Below are positions 34,147 through 42,473 of a DNA stretch of 64,000 nt, piece after piece. The stretch lies in NCBI GenBank assembly GCA_964524145.1, contig CAZGCA010000002.1, positions 62,001 through 126,000 of the forward strand, read 5' to 3'. Numbering within the stretch: the first letter of the stretch is position 1; each line of letters begins with the position of its first letter. This stretch comes from CAZGCA01 sp964524145 (GTDB taxonomy: Bacteria > Hydrogenedentota > CAZGCA01). The translations under genes and the position numbers were made by a program. The notes below the pieces were generated by a model, which saw only the letters and a program-made list of their open reading frames with translations, was not told the origin of the DNA and ran no database searches.

Positions 34147-34743
34147 CTATCTCGGCTTATCCGCGACAAACCATCCGAACGACCGCCAAAGCTGGTTCGA
34201 GCCTACCACGAGTAATCCGCAGTCTTTCAGGGCTCCAACGAACCGATCGCGGTCAAACCGATCCTCCTGCGGATGGCCGAGCACCCGTTCCCAGACGGGA
34301 TGGACGATAAACTTCTCGAAGACTTCCTCGGCGTAGAGCCTGCCTCCCGGCTTGAGAACGCGGTTGATTTCCCGGACGCCATCCCGCCAGTTCGGCACGT
34401 GGTGAATGATGCCGAAGTCGAAGACTGCGTCGTACCGACTGTCCTTGACCGGGATGGCAGTCACGCTTCCCACCCACAGACTGACTCTCTTGTCCCGGGC
34501 TACAAGCCGTCGCCCGGCAAGTTCTATCATCCGCGGATCGAGATCGAATGCGTCGACACGGTCGGCGCCAAAGACGTCAAGCACAATCTCGGCGCCAACA
34601 CCCCGACCGCACCCGACCTCGAGCGCCACGCCACCCGCCATTGGGCCTCCCATCGATAGCAGCCGCCGCGATTCGAAACAACGCTGGAAGGCCGCCCGGA
34701 CGGGGTTGTTCATCATTACTCTCTCTACGACATTCAACCGCAT
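34147..34743 (-). CDS. Class I SAM-dependent methyltransferase
   Basis: A 198-aa Methyltransf_11-type enzyme. Motif I is ALEVGCGRGVGAEI, motif II region AFDLDPRMIELAGRRL, then FDFGIIHHVPNW and LKPGGRLYAEEVF. It is cytoplasmic and single-domain; UbiE-like small-molecule methyltransferases are closest in appearance. Substrate unknown. Start ATG 34743. Confidence 0.9.
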   Translation of the reverse strand: MRLNVVERVMMNNPVRAAFQRCFESRRLLSMGGPMAGGVALEVGCGRGVGAEIVLDVFGADRVDAFDLDPRMIELAGRRLVARDKRVSLWVGSVTAIPVKDSRYDAVFDFGIIHHVPNWRDGVREINRVLKPGGRLYAEEVFEKFIVHPVWERVLGHPQEDRFDRDRFVGALKDCGLLVVGSNQLWRSFGWFVADKPR

Positions 34744-34814
34744 CGATACCTCGCACAGTCCGGCCGCCGAGACCGACGTGTTCCTGTAGACGGGTACGGT
34801 CTATGCCCGTGCGC

Positions 34815-35276
34815 CTATTCGTACCCGGATTGTTTGCCCGTCATACTTTCTATCTCGACCTTTATGATAGCAGTATTCTCGAGGACGTCCGCAGGAAATT
34901 CAAACGAGCCGTCCACATAGTGCCCCATGATGATCCCAAACGCCTCACGTTTCGCGTCAAGGTCATCCACAAGCACGGCTGTGCCGAATCCGATAACGCT
35001 CCGGTAGTTCATGCCGCAAGTGCACGCGAGATCGCCTTTCACGACCTCGTGGTCGATATCCACCTCGAAGCAGACATTGCTGTTCTTCGCGAGCACATCC
35101 AGTTTCCTGCCTTCACCGGCGGAATGGAAGTAGAGCGTGTTGCCGTCGTACCCAAAGCAAAGCGGTACTACGTATGGCTGGCCGTTGTCGGACAACCCCA
35201 GCCGGCACACCGGTGCACGCCGAATGATCTCATCTATCGCGGCGCGATCGGTTATCTCCTTGTCCTGTCTGCGCAT
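34815..35276 (-). CDS. Pyridoxamine 5'-phosphate oxidase-family FMN-binding protein (NimA-like)
   Basis: A 153-aa split-barrel flavoprotein. The start is typical of the NimA/nitroimidazole-reductase branch: RRAPVCRLGLSDNGQPYVVPL, YDGNTLYFHSAGEGRKLDVLAKN, VCFEVDID and YRSVIGFGTAVLVDD. It binds FMN as a dimer; specific activity cannot be inferred. It lies just outside the left inverted repeat of the GxxExxY element, whose arm begins 29 nt upstream of its start codon. Confidence 0.9.
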   Translation of the reverse strand: MRRQDKEITDRAAIDEIIRRAPVCRLGLSDNGQPYVVPLCFGYDGNTLYFHSAGEGRKLDVLAKNSNVCFEVDIDHEVVKGDLACTCGMNYRSVIGFGTAVLVDDLDAKREAFGIIMGHYVDGSFEFPADVLENTAIIKVEIESMTGKQSGYE

Positions 35277-35304
35277 GGTCTCTCTCCCTGGAACTGAAGA
35301 CCTA

Positions 35305-35330
35305 GACAGGATTTACAGGATGGACAGGAT
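35305..35330 (+). repeat. Left inverted repeat of the GxxExxY cassette
   Basis: Begins GACAGGATTTACAGGATGGA and is the inverse of 35766-35791 with one mismatch. Confidence 0.85.
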
Positions 35331-35349
35331 TTTCTGATCCTGGCTACCT

Positions 35350-35721
35350 CTATTGTAGCTCCCTGACTTTCCGCTTCACCTCGACTTTGTCTTCCCCGAA
35401 GTTCAGCAATAGCCCAACCGGTTTGCCTGTCGCAACCAGGTAGTTCACCAGCTGTACTTCGTGGGCTTGCACTATCTGCCTCACCGACTTCAACTCCACT
35501 ATGATTGTGTCCTCAACCACGATGTCAGCAACGAACTCGCCAACCACTTCCCCGTCATAGTGTACGGTAATCCCCACCTGCGACTCCGCCTCGAGCCCAG
35601 CTTTGCGAAGCTCGATCAACAGGCACTTCTCATAGACGGATTCGAGAAAACCAAAGCCCATCTTGTTGTACACGGCGTAGCTGCACCCGATGATCTTCTC
35701 GGTCAACCCACTGTATTCCAT
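35350..35721 (-). CDS. GxxExxY protein (PD-(D/E)XK nuclease superfamily 3)
   Basis: A 123-aa protein from ATG 35721, with GGAGG seven nt upstream; the frame continues to 35793 into the inverted repeat but without an SD. The name-giving motif is GFLESVYEKCL. The nuclease-like core is EFVADIVVEDTIIVELKSV, with Asp and an E-L-K that fits the ExK of PD-(D/E)XK folds, followed by HEVQLVNYL. The family is widespread, small, and of unknown biological role. Full length (about 120-130 aa is usual) and intact, so probably expressed. Confidence 0.9.
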   Translation of the reverse strand: MEYSGLTEKIIGCSYAVYNKMGFGFLESVYEKCLLIELRKAGLEAESQVGITVHYDGEVVGEFVADIVVEDTIIVELKSVRQIVQAHEVQLVNYLVATGKPVGLLLNFGEDKVEVKRKVRELQ

Positions 35722-35765
35722 GCCATGTCCCTCCAGAAAATCCTTATTCGACGGTTCCAGGAAGT

Positions 35766-35791
35766 ATCCTGTCCATCCTGTTAATCCTGTC
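35766..35791 (-). repeat. Right inverted repeat of the GxxExxY cassette
   Basis: Read on the minus strand it begins GACAGGATTAACAGGATGGA. It ends 6 nt from the stop codon of the adjacent baeRF gene. Confidence 0.85.
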
Positions 35792-35797
35792 AAGAAC

Positions 35798-36895
35798 TCA
35801 ATATCGCAACAACGCGGCGATCTCGCCGGATTCGGTAAGCGTCTCGATCGGGTCGGCGAAATCGGTCTCGGCGCCGGTGAGCTTGAGCAGTTCGACTATC
35901 TCGTTCACCATGTCGACCTCGAAGAGCGATTCGGAGCCGCAGTCGGAACATTTCTCGACCGGGCCGACGTCCAGATTCTCGCAGTCGCGGCACCGTCTGC
36001 CTTCGGGTTTGAACGTGCGGTTGACGATCATCTGTTCGACGCGTCCGGTCTTCGCGGCAGAGAGCACGTCTTCAAGCCCCACAACGCCCAGGCCGCCGCG
36101 CAGGTATTCGGCGCGGATCTTCTCCCACAAGTCGCGTTCGGACTCGCGTTCCTGCTCGGCGAACAGCTCCATGATATCCTCGTTGACCGCGCCTTCACCC
36201 TTGCGCAGGTCGAGCGCCTTCTGGGCGACCTTCTGCTGTAACGCCTGGGGCAGGTTCTCGTGCACCGCATGGAGTATCTCCTTGCCGCCAACAAGCACGA
36301 TGCGCCTGAACGGTTCTTCCTTCTCGATCTGCACGAGCGCCTCGACGATTTCGCGGGCGTAAAGAAGCAGCTGCTTGTCCCTGCGCCGCTCGTATCGCTG
36401 TTGCGACCAGCCGCCTTTCCTGACATGGTTCTTGACGTTGCCTTTGATGACCTCTTCGGAATCCGCCGTACCCGCCGAGACGAGAAAGATGCGCGCCTTC
36501 TTGTTGTCCGCGACGACGACGGCGACGTTCTCGTACTCGTCCTGGAACTCGGCAAGCGGCCTGATGTAGGGCGACGAATCGATCCATACGAGATCGTTGA
36601 CCCGCGACGCCAGCGGAACGGCCTGGAAGAAGTCGAGCGCCCAGCACGAGAAGATGCAGAGCGAACCGGATTTCAGCGGGTTGCGTTTGAGATGTTGCCG
36701 GACGAGCCCGACGCTCTCATCGAAATGTTCCCGCTCGTCCTTTTCGGCGCCGCCGCCTTTGAGCACGCGGCGTACCTTCTGAAACTGGCTCTGAAGCCCC
36801 GCCACGGACCGCGGCCCCGCGAGATACACGCTCAAGAAGGCACGTTCCGGCGCAGTCATCTCCGCCAGCTTTCTCAAATCGATATCTACAGTCAT
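35798..36895 (-). CDS. Bacterial eRF1-like protein (baeRF / Vms1-type release factor family)
   Basis: A 365-aa protein with eRF1 domain-2/3-like architecture. It has the loop KGGWSQQRYERRRD, in the position of the GGQ/GSQ catalytic loop of eRF1 and Vms1, and the nucleotide-handling core VAVVVADNKKARIFLVSAG. The C-terminal mini-domain has a zinc pattern CRDCENLDVGPVEKCSDCG. Relatives are proposed ribosome-associated peptidyl-tRNA hydrolases in quality control; the bacterial members are little studied. An AGGAGG SD lies four nt before ATG 36895. A truncated duplicate of its N-terminus lies at 37790-37870. Confidence 0.82.
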   Translation of the reverse strand: MTVDIDLRKLAEMTAPERAFLSVYLAGPRSVAGLQSQFQKVRRVLKGGGAEKDEREHFDESVGLVRQHLKRNPLKSGSLCIFSCWALDFFQAVPLASRVNDLVWIDSSPYIRPLAEFQDEYENVAVVVADNKKARIFLVSAGTADSEEVIKGNVKNHVRKGGWSQQRYERRRDKQLLLYAREIVEALVQIEKEEPFRRIVLVGGKEILHAVHENLPQALQQKVAQKALDLRKGEGAVNEDIMELFAEQERESERDLWEKIRAEYLRGGLGVVGLEDVLSAAKTGRVEQMIVNRTFKPEGRRCRDCENLDVGPVEKCSDCGSESLFEVDMVNEIVELLKLTGAETDFADPIETLTESGEIAALLRY

Positions 36896-36908
36896 TATTC
36901 CTCCTGGA

Positions 36909-37685
36909 CTAACATTCGAGCACCGTCGCTATTGCGATCTGTGCTCTGGGTTGCATAACCTCTTCGGCGTATAGGTGAGTCCCTTGATCTCCACTTCCTA
37001 CAGTATCATCCTCCAATGCTATTTTTGCTGTTTTGTAAAGTGCAAGAGCGCTTAAGCATGCAACGACCAACGCCGTTGCAATGAGAAGACCTCTAGCCTT
37101 GCAGCGCACATCCTGCCACTCCCGTGCTACTTCGTAGCCAACGATGTCCGCGTTCGTCAATCTCGAAATGACGCCCTGATACATTTGCCGATACTCGGGA
37201 TATAGCAGCGCCATCGAGCCAAAAAGACTGTAGAAACACGCTATGAGAGAGAATCTGCACACCAGGCCGAGAACCAGTGCCGCGAGATAGCCCAAAATGA
37301 AGTGAGATCTCTTTGGCCTACGGAAGTATCCCCAACTATCCCGCGGTCGTTTTCTTCTCTCCGGGATGGAAAGCTGATAGAACTGGGCCAGCTTCTCGAT
37401 GTTCGCAGGTTCAGCAAGGGCTGCCCTGATCCTCCGCTTTTCCAGCGAGAATATCAGCAGCCCAGTGGTGAAGCCGACAGCAATCGCCAGCCAGGGTTTT
37501 GCTGTCAACAGTTGTTGGGCTAGGACTCCAAGAAACGACTCCTGCTCTCTTAATGACTCCGGAAAGCCGAGTGTCGCTTCGCCGGACAAGATAGCCCAAC
37601 ATATTGCGATCACGAAGCCACCCATCGACGATAGGATGAACGCCGGATGAATGTTAAGAATGCTAATGAGGTTTCTCGTCTTCAC
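36909..37685 (-). CDS. Membrane protein of unknown function
   Basis: A 258-aa protein with about four hydrophobic helices: near 18-35, 65-83, 130-165 and 202-222. A basic loop (KRRIRAALAEPANIEKL, then RRKRPRDSWGYFRRPKRSH) sits between the second and third. I recognise no family. The DNA here is visibly less GC-rich than its neighbours. The gene lies between a full baeRF gene and the truncated duplicate of that gene's 5' end, so it may have arrived by insertion or recombination at this place. Confidence 0.65.
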   Translation of the reverse strand: MKTRNLISILNIHPAFILSSMGGFVIAICWAILSGEATLGFPESLREQESFLGVLAQQLLTAKPWLAIAVGFTTGLLIFSLEKRRIRAALAEPANIEKLAQFYQLSIPERRKRPRDSWGYFRRPKRSHFILGYLAALVLGLVCRFSLIACFYSLFGSMALLYPEYRQMYQGVISRLTNADIVGYEVAREWQDVRCKARGLLIATALVVACLSALALYKTAKIALEDDTVGSGDQGTHLYAEEVMQPRAQIAIATVLEC

Positions 37686-37789
37686 GCTGCATCCCCTCGG
37701 AGACCGTTATCATGTTCAGCGCTCATAAGAACCAGTCCTTCGGAACGTTATACAAACGATAGCGTGTCTTTATTCGTGTCTTGAAAGGA

Positions 37790-37870
37790 CTATTTGCACC
37801 CGAACGCGCGTTCCGGCGCAGTCATCTCCGCCAATGCTCGCAAATCGACAGCTGCAGTCGATTTCGTCAT
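37790..37870 (-). pseudogene. Truncated 5' copy of the baeRF gene
   Basis: A 26-codon ORF begins at ATG 37870 with GGAAGGAG upstream and contains LAEMTAPERAF, identical to residues 11-21 of the intact baeRF protein at 36895. The surrounding DNA is also similar. It then diverges and stops at 37790-37792. It keeps its own promoter and SD, so it looks like a gene whose body was lost. Confidence 0.65.
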
Positions 37871-37923
37871 AGCACTCCTTCCAGTTCGAGCGTTGTTGGT
37901 TGCACACGGTCAATTCCTTCGCA

Positions 37924-37952
37924 ACTGTACTACGACCGGTGTCGGATGTCAA
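37924..37952 (-). promoter_or_regulatory. Sigma70 promoter upstream of the truncated baeRF copy
   Basis: On the minus strand: TTGACA, a 17-nt spacer, TACAGT. The leader to ATG 37870 is about 45 nt. It could also transcribe the membrane protein gene at 37685 and the intact baeRF gene. Confidence 0.5.
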
Positions 37953-38036
37953 AACGCTGTGTTGTCACGGCACGAATCGTGGGATGTGTTCCTGGCGTAT
38001 GACAACAGTCCGGTCGGGCTTTTCTGCGTAGTGAGC

Positions 38037-38762
38037 TTATGACAGCAGGCGGAACAACACGGCGAGAGTGCGTAGCAGCCACGTTCCGAGGAGGATAAAC
38101 AGCAGGAGGAGCAGATAGGCGAGTGTAACCATGAGAGACGTCAGGAACGACAGGCGCTCACCGATGACCTCATGAAACGTCCGGACTTCGCGGACGACCG
38201 CGGGCATGCCGAGGATATCCAGAAGCCCAAACTCTTCCCGCCGACCTACGGACACCCACAGTTTGCCTGGTTGACCGTCAGGATGGTATCCCACGACAAA
38301 GCACTGTCCATCAGCGGGCAACGTGACGTTTTGCTCGAGCAGAATCCACGATTCCGTTCCGGTAAACGGCTCGTAGAAGTGCTCCTGTTCCTGCCATTTC
38401 GAAGGAAAAAGCAGTCCGCCCAGACCGTCGGGCACCTCGAACGGCGGTTTCACCTCGGGCAGCCCGGGACCCAGCAATGCAACTGCGGGACTGTAGTCTT
38501 CCAACCGGTCCAGGACGGGCATACCAAGCTGCAGGTAGACTTCCTGTCCTTCCTGTCCCATGAAAGAGAGCCATACCTCAGGACCGTCCTCGGTCACTTC
38601 GTGGAGCACCAACTGGGAGATCGAGACGTCTTCTACGAAGAGGGCCGTCTCCGCGTCCACATGCGACCCGTCGTTGGGCATCAACCGATGTGCCGATGCT
38701 GCGGGGCACAGTGCCAGCGTGAGAAACAGGATAAGAACCGCGATCTTGTGTGTCATTGCCAC
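38037..38762 (-). CDS. Exported, C-terminally membrane-anchored protein of unknown function
   Basis: A 241-aa protein: signal peptide (MAMTHKIAVLILFLTLALCPAA), a soluble beta-rich body (about 25-195) beginning HRLMPNDGSHVD, and a C-terminal transmembrane helix (LMVTLAYLLLLLFILLGTWLL). The body has repeated acidic beta segments such as VSISQLVLHEVTEDGPEVWL. I recognise no family. It lies 12 nt downstream of the TIGR01777 epimerase gene in the same direction. Confidence 0.7.
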   Translation of the reverse strand: MAMTHKIAVLILFLTLALCPAASAHRLMPNDGSHVDAETALFVEDVSISQLVLHEVTEDGPEVWLSFMGQEGQEVYLQLGMPVLDRLEDYSPAVALLGPGLPEVKPPFEVPDGLGGLLFPSKWQEQEHFYEPFTGTESWILLEQNVTLPADGQCFVVGYHPDGQPGKLWVSVGRREEFGLLDILGMPAVVREVRTFHEVIGERLSFLTSLMVTLAYLLLLLFILLGTWLLRTLAVLFRLLS

Positions 38763-38774
38763 TCTCCTTCTTCC

Positions 38775-39710
38775 TCAACTCGATGACGGTGTCTGGTCGT
38801 TTGGGGTGAGAACATCCTGCAACGCAGACCCCAACTCCGGGAACCGAAACTCGTATCCGGCGTCGCGCGCACGTCGAGGTACCACGCGTTTGCTACTCAG
38901 GAGTTCGGCGCCGAGCTCACCCAACGCCAGCTTGACCGCGAAGGAAGGTGCCCGGATGAATGCGGGTCGTTTCAACAACTTCGCCAACGTGCGGGCGAAG
39001 TCCCTCTGGCGGACCGGCTGAGGCGACGCTGCGTTTACCGCCCCGTCCAACGCAGCGTTCTCGATGGCGTAGGTTATAAGCCCCACAACATCGTCTTTGT
39101 GCACCCAGGGCCACCATTGGAGGCCGTTCCCCATGGGGCCGCCCAGGCCGCGTTTGATTGGCGGCAGCATCGCGGCAAGAGCGCCTCCGCCGGGCCCCAG
39201 CACCACCGCGTTACGCAACCTGACGACACGCACCCCAAGCGGTTCGGCCTGGAGGGCCTCGTGTTCCCACGCACGGCAGACGTCGGCGAGGAAGCTCGTT
39301 GCCGCGGGCGACTCTTCCGTGATTTCATCCTCTCCTTGATCGGCGTAATACCCTACCGCGCTCGCGGACACCATCACACTCGGCCTGGTTTCCAACTCTT
39401 CGATGGCACCCACCAGGTTGCGGGTGCCGACGACGCGGCTGTCCATGATCGCGTGCTTCTTGTCCGCGTTCCACCGGCCTGCTATGCTCTCCCCGGCAAG
39501 ATGCACGACGGCGTCGACGTTCTCGAACACTCGAAGTGGAGCGAGCGAGATCATGGGGAGCCACGGGAACAGTCGGTCCGCTGTTGTGACGCGTCCGAGC
39601 GCCGAGTCGGGATTGCGGGCGAGGATGGTGAGCGTGTGGCCGTCTTGAGCGAGCCGTTCGCACAGCCGCGTGCCGATAAACCCCGTCGCACCCGTTATCA
39701 GTACGTGCAT
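38775..39710 (-). CDS. TIGR01777-family NAD(P)-dependent epimerase (YfcH-like)
   Basis: A 311-aa atypical extended SDR. The nucleotide site is VLITGATGFIGTRLCERL. The TIGR01777-specific VVHLAGESIAGRWNADKKHAIMDSRV follows, then SASAVGYYADQGEDEITE, with Tyr in place of the usual YxxxK context, and RLRNAVVLGPGGGALAAML. The C-terminal domain (NAASPQPVRQRDFARTLAKLL) is standard. The substrate is unknown for the family. It lies 11 nt downstream of the photolyase, as often seen in photolyase-containing operons. Confidence 0.93.
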   Translation of the reverse strand: MHVLITGATGFIGTRLCERLAQDGHTLTILARNPDSALGRVTTADRLFPWLPMISLAPLRVFENVDAVVHLAGESIAGRWNADKKHAIMDSRVVGTRNLVGAIEELETRPSVMVSASAVGYYADQGEDEITEESPAATSFLADVCRAWEHEALQAEPLGVRVVRLRNAVVLGPGGGALAAMLPPIKRGLGGPMGNGLQWWPWVHKDDVVGLITYAIENAALDGAVNAASPQPVRQRDFARTLAKLLKRPAFIRAPSFAVKLALGELGAELLSSKRVVPRRARDAGYEFRFPELGSALQDVLTPNDQTPSSS

Positions 39711-39721
39711 CTCTCGCCCCG

Positions 39722-41110
39722 TTATCCGCCGGTGTGCCGCACCGAACGTCCACAGCGTTGGTTGACTCCGGCGATATACTCCTTGACATCAAACTTTGAT
39801 GCGCAGCCCCCGTAGCTCATGTACCGAACCTTCCCATACACCGGCCGCTCGTTCCACGCCCTATCGTGGACGCCGCCAATCGACCACGCTATTCCCGTAT
39901 ACCCGTTCGGGTCGCGGCCGTCGAGCTCGTACCGGTCATTGAGGTGTATGGCGATCTTCATTGCCTCCTCGGGAGACTCTGTCCATTCGAGTATCTTCTT
40001 CGCCCAGTACATACGCATATACCCGTGCATCTTGCCCGTGCTCACCATCTCCATCTGGGCAGCGTTCCACAGCTCGTCGTGCGTCCGACCTTCTTCGCAT
40101 TCCCGGCGACTATACAGATACGATCTACGATCACTGCGGTGTTTGTCAAGTGTTTTTTTCGCCCAGTCGGGAAACGCGGAGCACGAGTCGTACGTCGTGT
40201 TATAGAAACAGAAGTTGTCCGACAGCTCGCGTCTAACAATGAGCTCTTCAAGAAACGCGTCTTTGGAGCGTCGAGGCGCGTCGGAGTCGCGCACGTTCAC
40301 TGCAACCCTTTGCGCCGACAGTTGTCCAAAATGCAGGTACGGCGAGAGACCCGACTGGCCGTCCTGGGTCGGGTCGTTACGGGCATCGTCATACTCGGTA
40401 ATCCCGTCTCGAAGAAACCGTCTCAGGGCAGACTTAGCGGCCTTTTCCCCGGGCGTTATCCAGTCCACCTCATGCACGGTTTGGTCGACCTTAAGCCCGC
40501 GTACAAGCCTGTCCCAGTCGACGGATTTCAGCTTTCCCGGCCACGGGACGGGGTGTTTCTTCAGATAGGGAAGCGGCGTCAAGAACTCTGCTATGACGCG
40601 GCGGAGTTTCGGCCGAAACGTCCGCGCTGCGTATTCCTGTTTCGGACTCGCCACCCAGCAGGGGACGATGTTATGTGCATCCACCTCGTGGAAGGGAACA
40701 CGAATCGTCTTGGCCACACGAGCTTTCCACCGCCGCTTGATGCGCAACGGATCGAAATCGGTAACCAGCGCTCCCGCATCGTACGCGTCCACGAAAGACG
40801 GAATCTCGTCTTCCGGTCGACCTTCAACCAGCGCGAACCCGATGTTTTTCTGCCGCAGGACGTCTTCGACATCCTGCAACCCCCCGAGCATAAACCCGTA
40901 GTGCCGCATTGTGGCACCGAGAAATCGCGGCACGAGGCAGAATACCACGGCCAACGGCTGTCTTCTTCGCAGCGCCAACTCCTGAGCGAAAAGCAGTGCC
41001 CAGTTGTCCCGCGCTCGCTGGTCCCGGCTCATCCAATACACAACGGGGCCGCCGGCTTCCTGGGCTTCCCGCAGCGTCCTGACACGTGCTCTGTTGACTC
41101 GCACAGCCAC
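39722..41110 (-). CDS. phr: Class II CPD photolyase
   Basis: A 462-aa FAD photolyase repairing cyclobutane pyrimidine dimers with blue light. Class II features: the N-terminal VVYWMSRDQRARDNWALLFAQ; KHPVPWPG in the linker; DGQSGLSPYLHFGQLS and EELIVRRELSDNFCFYN in the FAD domain; and MHGYMRMYWAKKILEW with YTGIAWSIGGVHDRAW near the end. Length is normal. The start is GTG 41110 or a GTG two codons later, which is better spaced from GGAGAGG. Grouped with a TIGR01777 epimerase and a DUF523/DUF1722 gene; YbgA-type genes accompany photolyase genes in many bacteria (ybgA-phr in E. coli). Confidence 0.95.
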   Translation of the reverse strand: MAVRVNRARVRTLREAQEAGGPVVYWMSRDQRARDNWALLFAQELALRRRQPLAVVFCLVPRFLGATMRHYGFMLGGLQDVEDVLRQKNIGFALVEGRPEDEIPSFVDAYDAGALVTDFDPLRIKRRWKARVAKTIRVPFHEVDAHNIVPCWVASPKQEYAARTFRPKLRRVIAEFLTPLPYLKKHPVPWPGKLKSVDWDRLVRGLKVDQTVHEVDWITPGEKAAKSALRRFLRDGITEYDDARNDPTQDGQSGLSPYLHFGQLSAQRVAVNVRDSDAPRRSKDAFLEELIVRRELSDNFCFYNTTYDSCSAFPDWAKKTLDKHRSDRRSYLYSRRECEEGRTHDELWNAAQMEMVSTGKMHGYMRMYWAKKILEWTESPEEAMKIAIHLNDRYELDGRDPNGYTGIAWSIGGVHDRAWNERPVYGKVRYMSYGGCASKFDVKEYIAGVNQRCGRSVRHTGG

Positions 41111-41169
41111 CCTCTCCGGCCCTCACGCCGGCTTCGCCACCCTATATCCAAACCGCAGCCGCACTACGG

Positions 41170-42135
41170 TCACGCGTGGTTGCGCAGCTTGAACTCGATG
41201 GGGTGCGGATTCAGGTACGTCTGGCGTTTGAGATACGGTTCGTCGTACTTAAGCACATAATGCCGGACCAGTGTGATCGGCACAATCAGTGGGATAAGTT
41301 CGCGCCTGTACTGGTCGATCAGTTCGAGCAGCTCCTGTTTCTCTTCCGGCGCGAGCACGCGTTTGAAATACGCCATCATATGCATGAGCGCGTTCGCGTG
41401 CGAGCGTGTTGTCGCTTTCGTTCCCATGGCTCTGAGAAACAGTCGCTCGTACCGTGCGAACAGTTCTCCACGTTTCAGTTCTTTTGCGTGCGCCACCAAC
41501 GATCCTATCTCGCGGGACACCTTCTGATTGTGTGCGAGAAGCTGGAGCTTGTGGTCGGTATGGAACTCGACCAGGCCTCCCACGTTGCCGTTGGTCTCGA
41601 GGAACTCCCGGTAACGCTCGAGACAGAAGATCCGTTCGATGAAGTTTTCCCGGATGCGGACGTCGTGCAGCCGGCCATCGTCCTCGACGGGGAGAAGCGG
41701 AAACCGGTTCATGAATTGCATGGCGAAGATGCCCACGCCCGCTTTGCGCGGAATGCCGTTCTTATCGTATATTCGTACGCGTTCCATACCCGAACTGGGA
41801 GAGTTCTTCTTGAAAATGAACCCGCAAAGGTTGTCCTGCTCGAGCTTATCGAGACGTCTATCACACCACGTAAACATCTTTTCGGTGTGATCGACGCCGG
41901 AACGTGTGGTGACCAGACGCGGCGAGTCCGGTTCGCCCTCGAGATGCATCGACTCGCGGGGTATCGGAAGGCCGCATTCCACCTCCGGACATACCGGCAC
42001 CCATTCGACGAACTCACCCATCGTGTCCGTGAGAAAACGGTCCCGTTGGTGGGAGCCGTCATAACGGACGCGCTCGCCAAGCAAACAGGTGCTAATGCCT
42101 ATCCTCGGTTTGTGGAACGTTCCAACGTCTGACAG
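41170..42135 (-). CDS. DUF523-DUF1722 (YbgA-type) protein with a probable CTG start
   Basis: The conserved N-terminus of DUF523 (RIGISTCLLGERVRYDG) lies upstream of any ATG or GTG. A CTG at 42135 is preceded by GGGGAGG eight nt away and gives a 321-aa protein; TTG 42084 would delete the conserved ISTCLLG. DUF523 here also has CPEVECGLPIPRE and FTWC, so Cys17 and other Cys may bind metal or a cluster. DUF1722 (YbgA) follows from about 195 (ERYREFLETN, HTDHKLQLLAHN). It is paired with the photolyase, as ybgA is with phr in E. coli. A role linked to DNA repair or thiouridine chemistry is only inferred. Confidence 0.85.
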   Translation of the reverse strand: MSDVGTFHKPRIGISTCLLGERVRYDGSHQRDRFLTDTMGEFVEWVPVCPEVECGLPIPRESMHLEGEPDSPRLVTTRSGVDHTEKMFTWCDRRLDKLEQDNLCGFIFKKNSPSSGMERVRIYDKNGIPRKAGVGIFAMQFMNRFPLLPVEDDGRLHDVRIRENFIERIFCLERYREFLETNGNVGGLVEFHTDHKLQLLAHNQKVSREIGSLVAHAKELKRGELFARYERLFLRAMGTKATTRSHANALMHMMAYFKRVLAPEEKQELLELIDQYRRELIPLIVPITLVRHYVLKYDEPYLKRQTYLNPHPIEFKLRNHA

Positions 42136-42473
42136 TCTCTGAACCTCCCCATGTTGGTCAACGGGGTCGGAATCGGGTGGGCTCCTCCCCTGGGTTGACT
42201 TCCGGCTTACTCTGTTCCCCTTTTGGACCTTTCAACGTGCCGACCACACGTGGACATATCATTCTCCGTGCCGCTTCTGCCCCTCTTTATTATACCCCAC
42301 TGTCTCCGGATTTGCCACAAAATTGAAGCCGATGCGTGCTACCTACATCATCCTGACTCACCCTGTTGCCTCAAGTAAAAAAGTATCTGAACCATAGTGG
42401 TGATGCACCCTCCCTGCGCCCCGCGGGAACGGGGGGGTAGGGCCTGCTGCGCTTGAGCTGTATTGCTGTCTTC
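42136..42473. other. Intergenic region upstream of the DUF523 gene
   Basis: A minus-strand TATAAT lies at 42289-42294, a possible -10 for the leftward photolyase operon, but no convincing -35 accompanies it. The segment has a run of short C- and G-rich tracts near 42420-42440. No coding feature was seen. Confidence 0.35.

Larger units (their letters stand above)
35305..35791. mobile_element. 487-bp cassette: GxxExxY gene enclosed by 26-bp inverted repeats
   Basis: The left arm (35305-35330) and right arm (35766-35791) are inverted copies matching at 25 of 26 positions; the one difference is T/A at the tenth base. Each arm is itself built of a GACAGGAT/TACAGGAT-type 8-9-mer repeated three times. 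The GxxExxY gene lies inside on the minus strand. The element sits between the stop of the baeRF gene (6 nt away) and the start of the FMN-binding gene. The structure resembles a small transposable or REP-associated cassette, but no transposase is encoded. Confidence 0.6.
37686..38036. other. Intergenic region holding the baeRF remnant
   Basis: Contains the truncated copy and its promoter. I saw no additional gene in the rest. Confidence 0.5.

Noticed and set aside
39866..41260. 464-codon plus-strand ORF
   Set aside because: It is antisense to the class II photolyase, whose motifs are intact on the minus strand.
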